DNA from: Cyclobacterium plantarum
GTDB taxonomy: Bacteria; Bacteroidota; Bacteroidia; Cytophagales; Cyclobacteriaceae
DNA length: 64,000 nucleotides
Assembly (NCBI RefSeq): GCF_011290685.1
Contig: NZ_JAANYN010000011.1
Span: forward strand, 124,001 to 188,000
Direction of reading: 5' to 3'
In this document: in pieces, positions 42,685-51,850 of the stretch
How the letters are laid out: the number at the start of each line of letters is the position of its first letter
Position numbering within the stretch: position 1 is the stretch's first letter
Position numbers and translations under genes: made by a program
Notes under the pieces: model-generated
What the model saw: the letters and a program-made list of their open reading frames with translations, nothing else
Told to the model about the DNA's origin: nothing
Databases searched by the model: none

Positions 42685-43968
42685 TTACAGGCCTGTGGCC
42701 ATGCTTTTTTTGCCTCTTTCCCGGACCAGGTTCTCTCTTACGTTCAGTTTTCTGAAAGCAGCAACCGGATCCAGGGCCGCATCGGCCTGCATCCTGGCTT
42801 CAGCTATCAGGGGCCTTACATCAGTTCTGAAAGCATCCTGAAGAATTTCCTGTGCTAAAACAGGATCATTTGCTTCCCGGGCATCTTCCAATGCTTGCCG
42901 ATCTACCAATAATGCCTGCGCATAGGCCAATTGAATGGCCTCAACCGACTGTAACAAATCCTCCATGGGATCCTTAAGGTTGTGGCTGGCATCGATCATC
43001 CAGGCGGGATAGGGGTTTCTGGATTCCTTGTCCTGCATTCCTTCTACCAGTTCATTGAAGATCAAAAACAGTTGATAAGGCTTCATGGCACCTACCGTCA
43101 GGTCATCATCCCCAAACTTGGAATCGTTGAAATGAAATCCTCCCAATTTACCCTGCATCATTAGGGTGGCAACAATTTGTTCGATATTGGTGTTGGGCAA
43201 ATGATGTCCCAGGTCCACCAGGGTATAGGCGCGTTCACCTAACTGAGAAGCCAGTAAATGAGACGTTCCCCAATCCTGAATCACGGTGTGGTAAAAATAG
43301 GGCTCGTAGGGTTTGTATTCAATAAACATCTTCCAGTCATCAGGCATACCGGCGTATATTTCCTTTAAGGAATCCAAGGTTCGCTGTAAGGCTTTTCTAA
43401 AATTCATTTGGCCCGGGAAAGAAGATCCATCTGCCAGCCATACCGTCAGGGATTTGGAACCAAGGGCTTCTCCATGCCGGATAACCTCTAAATTATGGTT
43501 TACCGCCTGTTTTCTCACTTGGGCATCGGTATGGCAAAGGGAACCAAATTTATAGGAGTGTTCCTGGTCTGCCTGATCCTGAAAGGTATTGGAATTGACC
43601 GCATCAAAAAGAAGCTTGTGTGATGCTGCATGGGCCTTTATCTGCGCTATATCCTTAGGGATGTCCCAGGGAATATGCAACGAAATGGCTCCTGAGCCTG
43701 CATTCAAAGCATGAAGAAGGCCTACGTCATCTATTTTTTCTTCCAGCGTCCGGGGTTCACCCCCACCGGGAAACCGTCCAAAACGGGTACCGCCGGTTCC
43801 CAGTGCCCAGCTGGGTATGGCGATCTGAAAGGATTGTACCTTTTGGACAAGTTTCTGCACAGAAATGCCCTTGCCTTCCAGCCGTTGGCTTATATACTCA
43901 AAACTCTCCCGGTGATCCGGGAGAGCTTTTTTATTGAGGCTATTTATTTGATTTTTATCAATCCGCAT
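42685..43968 (-). CDS. rhaI: L-rhamnose isomerase, RhaI (Pseudomonas) type
   Basis: A 427-aa TIM-barrel isomerase converting L-rhamnose to L-rhamnulose. The conserved pieces are IAIPSWALGTGGTRFGRFPGGGEPR, the WLADGSSFPGQ segment, MFIEYKPYEPYFYHTV (metal-binding Glu), VDLGHHLPNTNIEQ (Asp-His), and FHFNDSKFGDDDLTVG (His and Asp ligands). This is the Pseudomonas stutzeri/ Rhizobium-like RhaI rather than E. coli RhaA. Spaced 34 bp from the kinase and 9 bp from the aldolase gene. The related broad specificity on rare aldoses is possible. Confidence 0.88.
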   Translation of the reverse strand: MRIDKNQINSLNKKALPDHRESFEYISQRLEGKGISVQKLVQKVQSFQIAIPSWALGTGGTRFGRFPGGGEPRTLEEKIDDVGLLHALNAGSGAISLHIPWDIPKDIAQIKAHAASHKLLFDAVNSNTFQDQADQEHSYKFGSLCHTDAQVRKQAVNHNLEVIRHGEALGSKSLTVWLADGSSFPGQMNFRKALQRTLDSLKEIYAGMPDDWKMFIEYKPYEPYFYHTVIQDWGTSHLLASQLGERAYTLVDLGHHLPNTNIEQIVATLMMQGKLGGFHFNDSKFGDDDLTVGAMKPYQLFLIFNELVEGMQDKESRNPYPAWMIDASHNLKDPMEDLLQSVEAIQLAYAQALLVDRQALEDAREANDPVLAQEILQDAFRTDVRPLIAEARMQADAALDPVAAFRKLNVRENLVRERGKKSMATGL

Positions 43969-43977
43969 AGAAAACGC

Positions 43978-46086
43978 TTATCTTACAAAAGCTGCAGCTA
44001 CGCCGCCATCTACGTTCAAAATATTACCCGTACTTTTACTTAGCTGTCCACCGACAAAAGCAAAAACGCCGTTTGCGATATCTTCAACGCCAATAATCTC
44101 ATTCATGATGGTACGCTTGGCATAGAACGCAGGAAGCTCTTCCACCGTGATACCATAGGCTTTTGCCCTGCCTTTGGCCCATTCGCCTTCCCAGATTTTG
44201 CTGCCTTCGATCACAGCATCCGGATTCACCACATTCACCCTGATTTTGTCCGGGCCTAATTCTGCGGCCAGCAGGCGGCTCATGTGTACCTGTGCTGCTT
44301 TGGCTGTTCCATACCCCACATTGTTAGGGCCGGATACCAAAGCATTTTTACTGGCAATGTTGATGATGTCACCACCTTTGTTCTGAGCTCTGAAAATGGC
44401 GACCCCGGCTTTGGATACGGCAAACTGCCCTTTTACCAAAACGTTTTGCAAGATGTCCCAGTCTTTTTCCGAGGTTTGTCCAATTGGTTTGGAAATAGCC
44501 AGTCCCGCACAATTCACAAGCACGTCGATGCCTCCAAATTTAAGGCAGGCTGCCTGAAGAGCAGTTTCGATGTCCTCCATTTTGGTCACATCCATTACAG
44601 CTCCTGAACCGGTATCCTTATTATAGGTTCCTACCGCTTCATCCAGTCTTTCCTGGTTGATGTCTGTAATAAAGACACAGGCACCTTCAGCGGCAAGTTT
44701 GTCGGCAATCGCCTTTCCGATTCCGCCTGCACCTCCCGTAACAAAGGCCACTTTTCTGGACATTGGTTGTTCTTTGGGCATGCGTTGAAGTTTGGCCTCT
44801 TCCAGTAACCAATATTCTATATCAAAAGCTTCCTGCAGGGGCAAGGACACATAGGAGGAAATCGCCTCAGCACCCTTCATCACATTGATCGCATTGGTAT
44901 AGAATTCACTAGCCACCCTGGCGGTTTGTTTGTTTTTGGCATAGGAAAACATACCAACTCCAGGCCATAAAATTACCACAGGGTTGGAATCCCTGATGGC
45001 AGGGCTATTGGGGCGCTTGTGATCTTCATAATATTTGATATAATCCTGCCTGTAGGCTTCAAACTCTTTTTCCAGATAAGACTTGATCTCCGTCATGTCT
45101 TCCAAATCCTTATCCGCGGGAATATCCAGGACCAAAGGCCTGATTTTAGTTCGCAAAAAATGGTCTGGGCAGCTTGTCCCCAGGGGGGCCAGTTTTTCCA
45201 GGTCATTGCTGTTGATAAATTCCAATACCCTGTCATCATCGGAAAAATGGCCGATCATCCGGTTATAACTGGATGCAAGGCCCCTTAAATGCGGAGCAAT
45301 TTTGGAAGCCTGATCTTTTCTTTGATTGGCTGGCAAAGAAGTTACTTTCTGACCGCCGAATACAGGCCGCTTTTTGCCATAATTTTCTTCCAGGTATTGG
45401 GATGCCATGTCAATTACCTCCAGGCTGTTGATATAGCATTCATAAGCTGTGTCTCCCCAGGTGAAGAGACCGTGTCCTCCCAGCATGATACCCCGGATGC
45501 CTGGATTTTCCTTGAGTGCCTGATCAAGTTTCAATGCCAGATCAAAACCTGGTCTTTGCCAGGGAACCCAAGCGATCTGACCATCAAACAACTCCTGCGT
45601 GATCTTTTCCCCATCTTTGGAAGCAGCAATGGCAATAGCGGCATCGGGATGAAGGTGATCGATGTGTTTAAAAGGCAAAACCGCATGCAGCGGTGTATCA
45701 ATGGAAGGTGCTTTGGAGTCTAAATCGTAAATACAATGGTTAAACAGCGCAACCATCTCATCTTCAAACTCCAGACCCCTGTAGACATTTTTAAGGGCCA
45801 ATAACTTGTCCATGTACAATCCGGCCAGGCCATTTCTTTTTAATGTACCTATATCACCACCTGAACCTTTGATCCACATGATTTCGGTATCCTTTCCTGT
45901 TAAAGGGTCTTTTTCGATGGTTTTACAGCTTGTATTTCCACCCCCATAGTTGGTTATCCTTAAGTCTGCACCCAAAATATTGGACCTGTAGAGTAGCAGG
46001 GCGATTTGATCATCACCCAGGGCTTTTGCCTTTTCTTCGTCCCACAAGTAATCTACGTGCTTAAAAGTGTTTTTTGTAATTGCCAT
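43978..46086 (-). CDS. Fused rhamnulose-1-phosphate aldolase / L-lactaldehyde dehydrogenase (RhaEW-like)
   Basis: A 702-aa two-domain enzyme. Residues about 1-430 form a class II aldolase: NYGGGNTSCKT, LHPDAAIAIAAS and IMLGGHGLFTWG supply metal ligands. Residues about 445-702 form an SDR domain with TGGAGGIGKAIA, NCAGLAISKP, and YGTAK. It matches Bacillus RhaEW (YuxG): the aldolase makes dihydroxyacetone phosphate and L-lactaldehyde, and the second domain oxidises the lactaldehyde to L-lactate. It lies first in the isomerase-kinase-hydrolase operon. Confidence 0.9.
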   Translation of the reverse strand: MAITKNTFKHVDYLWDEEKAKALGDDQIALLLYRSNILGADLRITNYGGGNTSCKTIEKDPLTGKDTEIMWIKGSGGDIGTLKRNGLAGLYMDKLLALKNVYRGLEFEDEMVALFNHCIYDLDSKAPSIDTPLHAVLPFKHIDHLHPDAAIAIAASKDGEKITQELFDGQIAWVPWQRPGFDLALKLDQALKENPGIRGIMLGGHGLFTWGDTAYECYINSLEVIDMASQYLEENYGKKRPVFGGQKVTSLPANQRKDQASKIAPHLRGLASSYNRMIGHFSDDDRVLEFINSNDLEKLAPLGTSCPDHFLRTKIRPLVLDIPADKDLEDMTEIKSYLEKEFEAYRQDYIKYYEDHKRPNSPAIRDSNPVVILWPGVGMFSYAKNKQTARVASEFYTNAINVMKGAEAISSYVSLPLQEAFDIEYWLLEEAKLQRMPKEQPMSRKVAFVTGGAGGIGKAIADKLAAEGACVFITDINQERLDEAVGTYNKDTGSGAVMDVTKMEDIETALQAACLKFGGIDVLVNCAGLAISKPIGQTSEKDWDILQNVLVKGQFAVSKAGVAIFRAQNKGGDIINIASKNALVSGPNNVGYGTAKAAQVHMSRLLAAELGPDKIRVNVVNPDAVIEGSKIWEGEWAKGRAKAYGITVEELPAFYAKRTIMNEIIGVEDIANGVFAFVGGQLSKSTGNILNVDGGVAAAFVR

Positions 46087-46221
46087 ATTATAGATTTGAA
46101 AGATTTGTATGCTATTAAATTATTTAGCGAATATATATTATTTTGTAAAATCAACTGTCCTGTTCTATGCTGATTGCAGGTGTTTATTGCTCCCAAATGT
46201 CAGTGTTTTTACCCGTTTTTG

Positions 46222-46266
46222 CCCAAAAAAAGAAAGAAAAGAAGACAAAAGGAGGTTTTTTTTGGG
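46222..46266. terminator. A/T-stem hairpin between the SDR and aldolase genes
   Basis: CCCAAAAAAA (46222-46231) and TTTTTTTGGG (46257-46266) are perfectly complementary around a 25-nt purine-rich loop. It could end transcripts from the SDR/IlvD unit. The long loop and weak GC make the call tentative. Confidence 0.35.
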
Positions 46267-46319
46267 TTTGTTCTTGAAAATCGTTGTTTTTATTCTTGAA
46301 ATTCATGATTGTTTGCATG

Positions 46320-47093
46320 CTAATAAGGCGAAGGACTGGTGGCGGTCCATCCCCCATCAATGACCAGGCTTTGACCCGTGATGTGTCTGGCTTCCCGGGA
46401 GACCAAAAAACCTACTGCGGCAGCGATATCTCTCGGAAAAGCAGGTCTTCCCATGGGGGTGATCCTGGACCAGGTATCGGAATAACCTTCTTCTGAGGCT
46501 GTCCTTTCTGTCATTGTTGCCCCCGGAGCTACGGCATTCACGTTGATCTGGTAGGGAGAAAGTTCCAGGACCAGGGTTTTCGCCAGCATTTCAAGGGCAG
46601 CTTTACTCATGCCATAGGCAGCTAGGTTTTTATGGGCCTGGTGGCCGGTGACCGATGACATGAATAGAATGCTTCCACCGGACTGCTGAGCGATCATCTG
46701 CCTGGCAGCCTGCTGTGCCAAAAAGAAACTGCCTGCCAGGTTTAGCTGAACCAATTGGTGAAAATCCGATTCCTTGTAAGTCAGAAACTCTCCAAATACC
46801 GTAATGCCAGCATTGGCCACTGCAACATCCAAACTTCCCAATTGCTTTACCGTATGTTTTACCAGCTTCTCAATAAAAGCGGTATCGGAGGCATCCCCTG
46901 CAAGTCCCTGGCAACTATCCGGATACTCGGAATTGATTTGATCCACCGCTTTTTGGGTGAGGTCCGGGTCCAGGTCATTTAGCATAACATGCAAGCCCTT
47001 AGCAGCAAAATAGTGGCAAATTTCAAAACCTATGCCCACCCCAGCTCCTGTTACCAGGGCTACCTCTGGAGCAGGATCAATTTGATTTTTCAT
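46320..47093 (-). CDS. Short-chain dehydrogenase/reductase
   Basis: A classical 257-aa SDR with the NAD(P) motif VTGAGVGIGFEI, the N-A-G segment VANAGITV, the catalytic SS-V-Y-x3-K layout (MSSVTGHQ, YGMSKAA), and the C-terminal INVNAVAPGA and GGWT. LNDLDPDL, with an Asp at the end of the second strand, favours NAD over NADP. The gene follows the IlvD/Edd dehydratase (62 bp), which suggests a deoxysugar or sugar-acid oxidation such as sugar to lactone or a 2-keto-3-deoxy acid step. The substrate is not determined. Confidence 0.85.
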   Translation of the reverse strand: MKNQIDPAPEVALVTGAGVGIGFEICHYFAAKGLHVMLNDLDPDLTQKAVDQINSEYPDSCQGLAGDASDTAFIEKLVKHTVKQLGSLDVAVANAGITVFGEFLTYKESDFHQLVQLNLAGSFFLAQQAARQMIAQQSGGSILFMSSVTGHQAHKNLAAYGMSKAALEMLAKTLVLELSPYQINVNAVAPGATMTERTASEEGYSDTWSRITPMGRPAFPRDIAAAVGFLVSREARHITGQSLVIDGGWTATSPSPY

Positions 47094-47155
47094 TCAGGGT
47101 TCTGGTTTTATTGGTGTATGACAGGTTGTTCAACTTTTTTGGAAAATGAGTTTGA

Positions 47156-48871
47156 TCAGTGCGAGTCCTTGGTTACTTCACTTCCGGAATTTCCTTTGAG
47201 AAAATCCAGGTCAGCCCCTAGATTGGCCTGTTCCACATGTTTCACATACAGGCTGACATAACCCCTTTCGGTAGGTAAAGTGGGTTTTTTCCAGGCAGCT
47301 TTTCTTTTTGCCAGCTCTTCGTCCGAAACCAACAGGTCCAGCTTTCGGCCTTCTACATCCAGGCTGATCATGTCTCCGGTTTGAACAACCGCAAAATTAC
47401 CACCTTCGGCTGCTTCCGGAGTGGCATGCAGGACCACGGTACCAAAACCCGTACCGCTCATTCTTCCATCCGAAATTCGGATCATATCATCTATCCCTTT
47501 TTCCAATACTTTTGGTGGTAAACCCATATTGCCCACCTCGGGCATTCCCGGATACCCTTTTGGACCTACATTCTTCAGGATCATAACGGAATTTTCATCG
47601 ATATCCAGGTCGGGATCATCTATTTTGTTTTTATAATCGTCAATATCTTCAAATACCACAGCTTTTCCGGTATGTTTCATCAAGGCAGGACTGGCAGCTG
47701 AAGGTTTGATAATGGCTCCCGTTTCGCAAAGGTTGCCTTTTAGTACGACTATTCCGGAAATGGGATTGAAAGGAGAATCAATGGCGGCAATGACCTTCTG
47801 GTTAAAGTTTTCAAACCTTTCATTGTTTTGGCCAATGCTTTTGCCGGTCACAGTGATGGCGTCATTGTGCAGGTGATCCTTTAATTGCCGGATTACCGGA
47901 GGAAGGCCTCCCGCATAGTAAAAGTCTTCCATGAAATATTTTCCTGAAGGCTGCAAGTTGGCCAAAAGCGGAATTTTGGAAGAAAAGCGATCGAAATCCT
48001 CCAGGTTCAATTGTATGCCCATCCTGCCTGCTATGGCAAGCAAATGGATGACAAAATTGGTGGAACCACCGATAGCAGCATTGACCATAATGGCGTTTTC
48101 AAAGGCCTTGCGGGTCAGAATATCAGAAAGTTTGAGGTCATTTTCCACCATTTTTACGATTTCCATCCCGGACATGTGGGCCAGGACTTTTCGTGCGGTA
48201 TCAGGTGCCGGAATTGCGGCATTACCAGGTAAGCTCAGTCCAAGGGATTCTACCATACAGGCCATGGTGGAGGCTGTTCCCATCACACCACAGTGCCCAT
48301 CACTTCGGCAAAGGCTGGATTCCGCCACATACAAGTCCTCCTGGGTCATTTTTCCCTGTCTGGAAGCTTCGCTAAATCTCCAGATATCGCTGGTACTCAC
48401 TTCAGATCCCCTGTATCTTCCGGTTAGCATGGGTCCTCCGGATACCACGATGGTAGGCAGATTGACACTGCTGGCACCCATAACCAGAGAAGGCGTAGTC
48501 TTATCACAGCCACAAAGCAAAACCACTCCATCCAGGGGGTTGGCCCTGATGGATTCTTCGGTATCCATGCTGGCGAGATTTCTATAGAGCATGGCTGTAG
48601 GCTTCATGACGGTTTCCCCTAGTGACATAACGGGAAATTCTACCGGATAGCCTCCCGCTTCAAATACACCCTTTTTCACAAACTCAGCCAATTCCCTGAA
48701 GTGGGAATTACAAGGAGTTAATTCCGACCAGGTATTACAAATACCGATGATCGGCTTGCCCCCTAATTCATGGGTTGGAATTCCTTGCTTTTTAAACCAT
48801 GACCTGTATATCAGGCCGTCTTTGCCGGTTTTACCAAACCAGCCCTGACTTCTTCTTTCCTTTTTGCTCAT
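47156..48871 (-). CDS. IlvD/Edd-family sugar-acid dehydratase
   Basis: A 571-aa dehydratase that removes water from an aldonic acid to give a 2-keto-3-deoxy acid. Iron-sulfur ligands are Cys54 (LTPCNSH), Cys122 (CGCDKTTPS) and Cys194 (DGHCGVMG), spaced as in the [2Fe-2S] L-arabinonate/D-xylonate dehydratase branch. DGRMSGTGFGTVVLH is the conserved C-terminal site. The SDR partner downstream and the adjacent rhamnose operon suggest L-rhamnonate, L-fuconate or L-arabinonate; a role in branched-chain amino-acid synthesis (IlvD) is unlikely because the other ilv genes are absent. Confidence 0.85.
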   Translation of the reverse strand: MSKKERRSQGWFGKTGKDGLIYRSWFKKQGIPTHELGGKPIIGICNTWSELTPCNSHFRELAEFVKKGVFEAGGYPVEFPVMSLGETVMKPTAMLYRNLASMDTEESIRANPLDGVVLLCGCDKTTPSLVMGASSVNLPTIVVSGGPMLTGRYRGSEVSTSDIWRFSEASRQGKMTQEDLYVAESSLCRSDGHCGVMGTASTMACMVESLGLSLPGNAAIPAPDTARKVLAHMSGMEIVKMVENDLKLSDILTRKAFENAIMVNAAIGGSTNFVIHLLAIAGRMGIQLNLEDFDRFSSKIPLLANLQPSGKYFMEDFYYAGGLPPVIRQLKDHLHNDAITVTGKSIGQNNERFENFNQKVIAAIDSPFNPISGIVVLKGNLCETGAIIKPSAASPALMKHTGKAVVFEDIDDYKNKIDDPDLDIDENSVMILKNVGPKGYPGMPEVGNMGLPPKVLEKGIDDMIRISDGRMSGTGFGTVVLHATPEAAEGGNFAVVQTGDMISLDVEGRKLDLLVSDEELAKRKAAWKKPTLPTERGYVSLYVKHVEQANLGADLDFLKGNSGSEVTKDSH

Positions 48872-49245
48872 TTTATGCGAGGTGTTTTGTGTCTAAAAAG
48901 TAACCTACCTTCAAGACTAGTACTTTTGTTATTTTGGAAGTATAAGATTAGTAAATGTTTGGCCAAAATAAAATTTATCCCTTTAAAATCCTTCTTTCCG
49001 AAATCAAGAATATTTTACAGCGCTATGGGACATTTATTTTTGAAAGCAGGCATAAAAATAATCATTGGAAAATGTCACTTAACATTGGATATAGCAGATT
49101 GATTTAGCAGGGATGATACGACATGATAAATTAATATTCGGTTTGAATTTGTTGTATGGCTTGCGATGAAAGCAGATTCAAAAATGGCATGGTGAAAAAT
49201 TGCAGATTATCTTTTATTTTGGGCAGTCAATAAAAATACATATCG
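48872..49245. other. Gene-free divergent promoter region
   Basis: About 370 bp between the leftward dehydratase and the rightward GMC oxidoreductase. AT-rich, with no convincing TTTG / TAnnTTTG pair and no strong palindrome. No small gene, tRNA or riboswitch is supported. Confidence 0.4.
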
Positions 49246-50988
49246 ATGAGTTTTGAAATACAATCATCCATGGATACCTACGATGTTATTATTGTAGGAT
49301 CTGGTGCAGGAGGAGGAATGGCCAGCAAAATCCTATCAGAGTCAGGCTTGAGTGTGGCCGTGGTAGAAGCAGGAAGTGATTTTGATCCTGCCCTTGAAGA
49401 ATACCGCACCCAATTGCGCTGGCCATGGGAGTCTCCGAGACGAGGAGCCAATACAGTGAGGGCTTTTGGAGATTTCGATGCCGCTTATGGTGGATGGGAT
49501 ATTGAAGGAGAACCTTACACCCGGAAGGATGGGACCCAATTCGATTGGTTTCGTTCACGAATGGTGGGGGGTAGAACCAATCATTGGGGTAGAATTTCCC
49601 TTCGGTTTGGCCCGGATGATTTTAAGAGAAAAAGCATTGACGGATTGGGTGATAACTGGCCCATAGGATATGAGGATGTCAAACCCTACTATGACAGGGT
49701 GGATCAAATAGTTGGGGTTTTTGGTACAAAAGAGGGTATCCGAAATGAGCCGGACGGTTACTTCCTTCCTCCCCCCAAACCCAGGTTGCATGAGTTGGCC
49801 TTTATGAAGGGAGGGAAAAAGATCAACCTTCCCGTGATTCCTTCCAGAATTTCTGTTTTGACCCGTCCTGTAAACAACGAAAGGGGAGCCTGCTTTTTCT
49901 GCGCACAGTGTAACAGGGCCTGCCAGGTATACGGAGATTTTTCCGCAGGCACGGTACTGGTAAAACCAGCGATGAAGAAAGGAAATGTGGACCTGTATAC
50001 CTATGCCATGGTGAGAAAGGTGACGACAGATGAAAACGGAGAAGCAACAGGCATTTCCTATGTCAGCAAGGTGGACATGCAGGAATACAAATTAAAGGCC
50101 AGGGTGGTGGTTTTGGGTGCTTCCGCTTGTGAGAGTGCCAGGATCATGATGAATTCCAGCTCTCCGCAACATCCCAACGGTATTTCCAATAGCAGTGGTA
50201 CCTTAGGACACTACCTGCATGATTCTACAGGTGCCAGCCGGTCTGCCCTGATGCCTGAATTTCTGGGCAGGGACAAGTATAACGAAGACGGTGTTGGTTC
50301 TATGCACGTATATACACCATGGTGGCTGGACAATAAAAAACTGGATTTCCCCAGAGGATACCATTTGGAATTTGGCGGAGGCATGCGCATGCCCAATTAT
50401 GGCTTTGGTTTTGGAATGGATTCCATGAGGAAATTTATAAAGGACGAATTTGGTAAGGCCAGCCCCAATGGCGGATATGGAGCTGGATTGAAAAAAGATA
50501 TCAGAAGCGTTTATGGCGCAACGGTAGGTATTGCAGGAAGAGGGGAAAGCGTGCCGCAATTTGACAATTACTGTGAAATAGATCCCAATACCGTAGATAA
50601 ATTCGGTATTCCTGTATTGCGTTTTCATTACAATTGGACTGAGCATGAGGTGAAACAGGCCAGACACATGCAGGATACTTTTGAAGAAATTTTTGATGCC
50701 ATGGGTGCTCAGGTGATGGGCACCAAGCCTGGTGCGGAAAACCAATATGGTCTGGCTGCTCCCGGTAGAATCATCCATGAGGTGGGCACGGCAAGGATGG
50801 GCGATGATCCCAAAACTTCCGTATTGAACAAGTATTCTCAGGCTCATGAATGTAAAAACCTTTTTGTGGTGGATGCTGCTTCATTTGTCTCACAGGCCGA
50901 TAAAAATCCTACCTGGACCATTATGGCCCTTTCGATCCGGACTTCTGAATACATAGTGGATCAGTTGAAAAAGAAGAATATTGGGTAA
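49246..50988 (+). CDS. GMC oxidoreductase with an Fe-S-type cysteine cluster (gluconate-dehydrogenase-like)
   Basis: A 580-aa flavoprotein with the FAD motif [13 protein letters not shown] near the N terminus, and [15 protein letters not shown] and [12 protein letters not shown] typical of the GMC family. Four cysteines (Cys216, 219, 222, 226, CxxCxxCxxxC) resemble the [3Fe-4S]/[4Fe-4S] site of gluconate 2-dehydrogenase and FAD-glucose dehydrogenase large subunits, so electrons probably pass to a cytochrome. The C-terminal [26 protein letters not shown] is diagnostic. The small subunit 3 and cytochrome partners usual in relatives are absent here. No signal peptide; export would need a Tat-exported partner. 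A later ATG (49270) is another possible start. Confidence 0.85.
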   Translation: MSFEIQSSMDTYDVIIVGSGAGGGMASKILSESGLSVAVVEAGSDFDPALEEYRTQLRWPWESPRRGANTVRAFGDFDAAYGGWDIEGEPYTRKDGTQFDWFRSRMVGGRTNHWGRISLRFGPDDFKRKSIDGLGDNWPIGYEDVKPYYDRVDQIVGVFGTKEGIRNEPDGYFLPPPKPRLHELAFMKGGKKINLPVIPSRISVLTRPVNNERGACFFCAQCNRACQVYGDFSAGTVLVKPAMKKGNVDLYTYAMVRKVTTDENGEATGISYVSKVDMQEYKLKARVVVLGASACESARIMMNSSSPQHPNGISNSSGTLGHYLHDSTGASRSALMPEFLGRDKYNEDGVGSMHVYTPWWLDNKKLDFPRGYHLEFGGGMRMPNYGFGFGMDSMRKFIKDEFGKASPNGGYGAGLKKDIRSVYGATVGIAGRGESVPQFDNYCEIDPNTVDKFGIPVLRFHYNWTEHEVKQARHMQDTFEEIFDAMGAQVMGTKPGAENQYGLAAPGRIIHEVGTARMGDDPKTSVLNKYSQAHECKNLFVVDAASFVSQADKNPTWTIMALSIRTSEYIVDQLKKKNIG

Positions 50989-50995
50989 ATGCATT

Positions 50996-51180
50996 AACCT
51001 TTGAGGTCTTTGGTCCCCGAAGCTTTTATCGTGAACGCTCCGAGAGAGACCTTCGGGGTTAGGAAAACCCCAAAGGTCATTATCTATAACCGTTGAGGTC
51101 TTCGGGACCTCGACGGTTTTTTCGCGAACGCTTCAGGTCAGACCTTCGGGGTTAGGAAAACCCCAAAGGTCAGCGTATAG
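50996..51180. repeat. Tandem 92-bp hairpin repeat (two units)
   Basis: Unit A starts at 50996 and unit B at 51088. Each begins AACC[TG]TTGAGGTCTT, continues with a [TC]GAACGCT segment, and ends with the shared hairpin at 51048-51078 and 51141-51171: GACCTTCGGGGTT pairs with AACCCCAAAGGTC (one mismatch) around AGGAA. The shared 31 bases are identical. Unit A's first hairpin is decayed whereas unit B's is intact. It lies between the GMC and pnuC genes and is probably a genome-wide interspersed element. Confidence 0.8.
51088..51122 (+). terminator. Strong hairpin terminator within repeat unit B
   Basis: AACCGTTGAGGTC pairs with GACCTCGACGGTT (one T-G wobble) around a TTCGG loop, and six T residues follow. 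It can end the GMC transcript and protect pnuC from read-through. Confidence 0.75.
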
Positions 51181-51226
51181 TGTTTTTTGATTTTTTTATG
51201 TAAGTTTTTTATTTCAATTTCACCCC

Positions 51227-51850
51227 GTGGATTGGCAATACATCTTAGAGGGCCTGCAAACAGGTATACAGGAAATGAGCTGGCTGGAAGCTGTGGCCGT
51301 TTTTTTTGGCCTGGCTTCGGTATATTATTCTATGAAGGAAAATATCCTGGTTTTTCCTACGGGCATTATCAGTACCCTGATCTATGTGTGGATTTGTTTT
51401 CAGGTCAGGCTGTATGCCGATATGGGCATCAATGGCTATTATTTTGTCATGTCCATTGTTGGCTGGTATATCTGGTCTCACCCCAGACCTGGAAAAGCCA
51501 GTGTTCCCGTTACCTGGCTGGGCACCAGAGGCATGGTTAATGCCTTGCTTTTATTGCTGTTTTCCTATGTAACTTTGTACTTTGTACTTCATACCTTTAC
51601 CGATAGTGATGTACCGTATTGGGATTCCTTTACCACGGCCACCGCATTTGTGGGCATGTGGTTGATGGCGAAGAAGAAGGTAGAGAACTGGATTGCCTGG
51701 ATCATAACGGATGTGGTATCCGTACCCTTGTATCTTTACAAAGGCCTTTTGTTGACTTCCTTTCAGTTTCTGGTTTTTACGGTTTTGGCTGTAATGGGAT
51801 TGATTGCCTGGATCAGAATAGCCAAAGTTTATGCCCTCAAAAATGGATAA
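51227..51850 (+). CDS. pnuC: PnuC-type nicotinamide riboside transporter
   Basis: A 207-aa membrane protein of the PnuC family, with about seven hydrophobic segments. It starts at a GTG (WQYILEGLQTGIQEM follows). Landmarks are LEAVAVFFGLASVYYSMKEN, ICFQVRLYADMGINGYYF, and WLMAKKKVENWIAWIITDVVSVPLYLYKG, which carry the W and N/D residues lining the substrate site. It imports nicotinamide riboside (or thiamine in PnuT). The adjoining kinase gene, which overlaps its stop, favours NAD salvage. No riboswitch is visible in the short leader. Confidence 0.9.
   Translation: MDWQYILEGLQTGIQEMSWLEAVAVFFGLASVYYSMKENILVFPTGIISTLIYVWICFQVRLYADMGINGYYFVMSIVGWYIWSHPRPGKASVPVTWLGTRGMVNALLLLLFSYVTLYFVLHTFTDSDVPYWDSFTTATAFVGMWLMAKKKVENWIAWIITDVVSVPLYLYKGLLLTSFQFLVFTVLAVMGLIAWIRIAKVYALKNG

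Noticed and set aside
51180-51226. Possible riboswitch upstream of pnuC
   Set aside because: The leader after the terminator is only about 100 bp, T-rich, and shows no conserved paired core. No known model could be recognised by eye.
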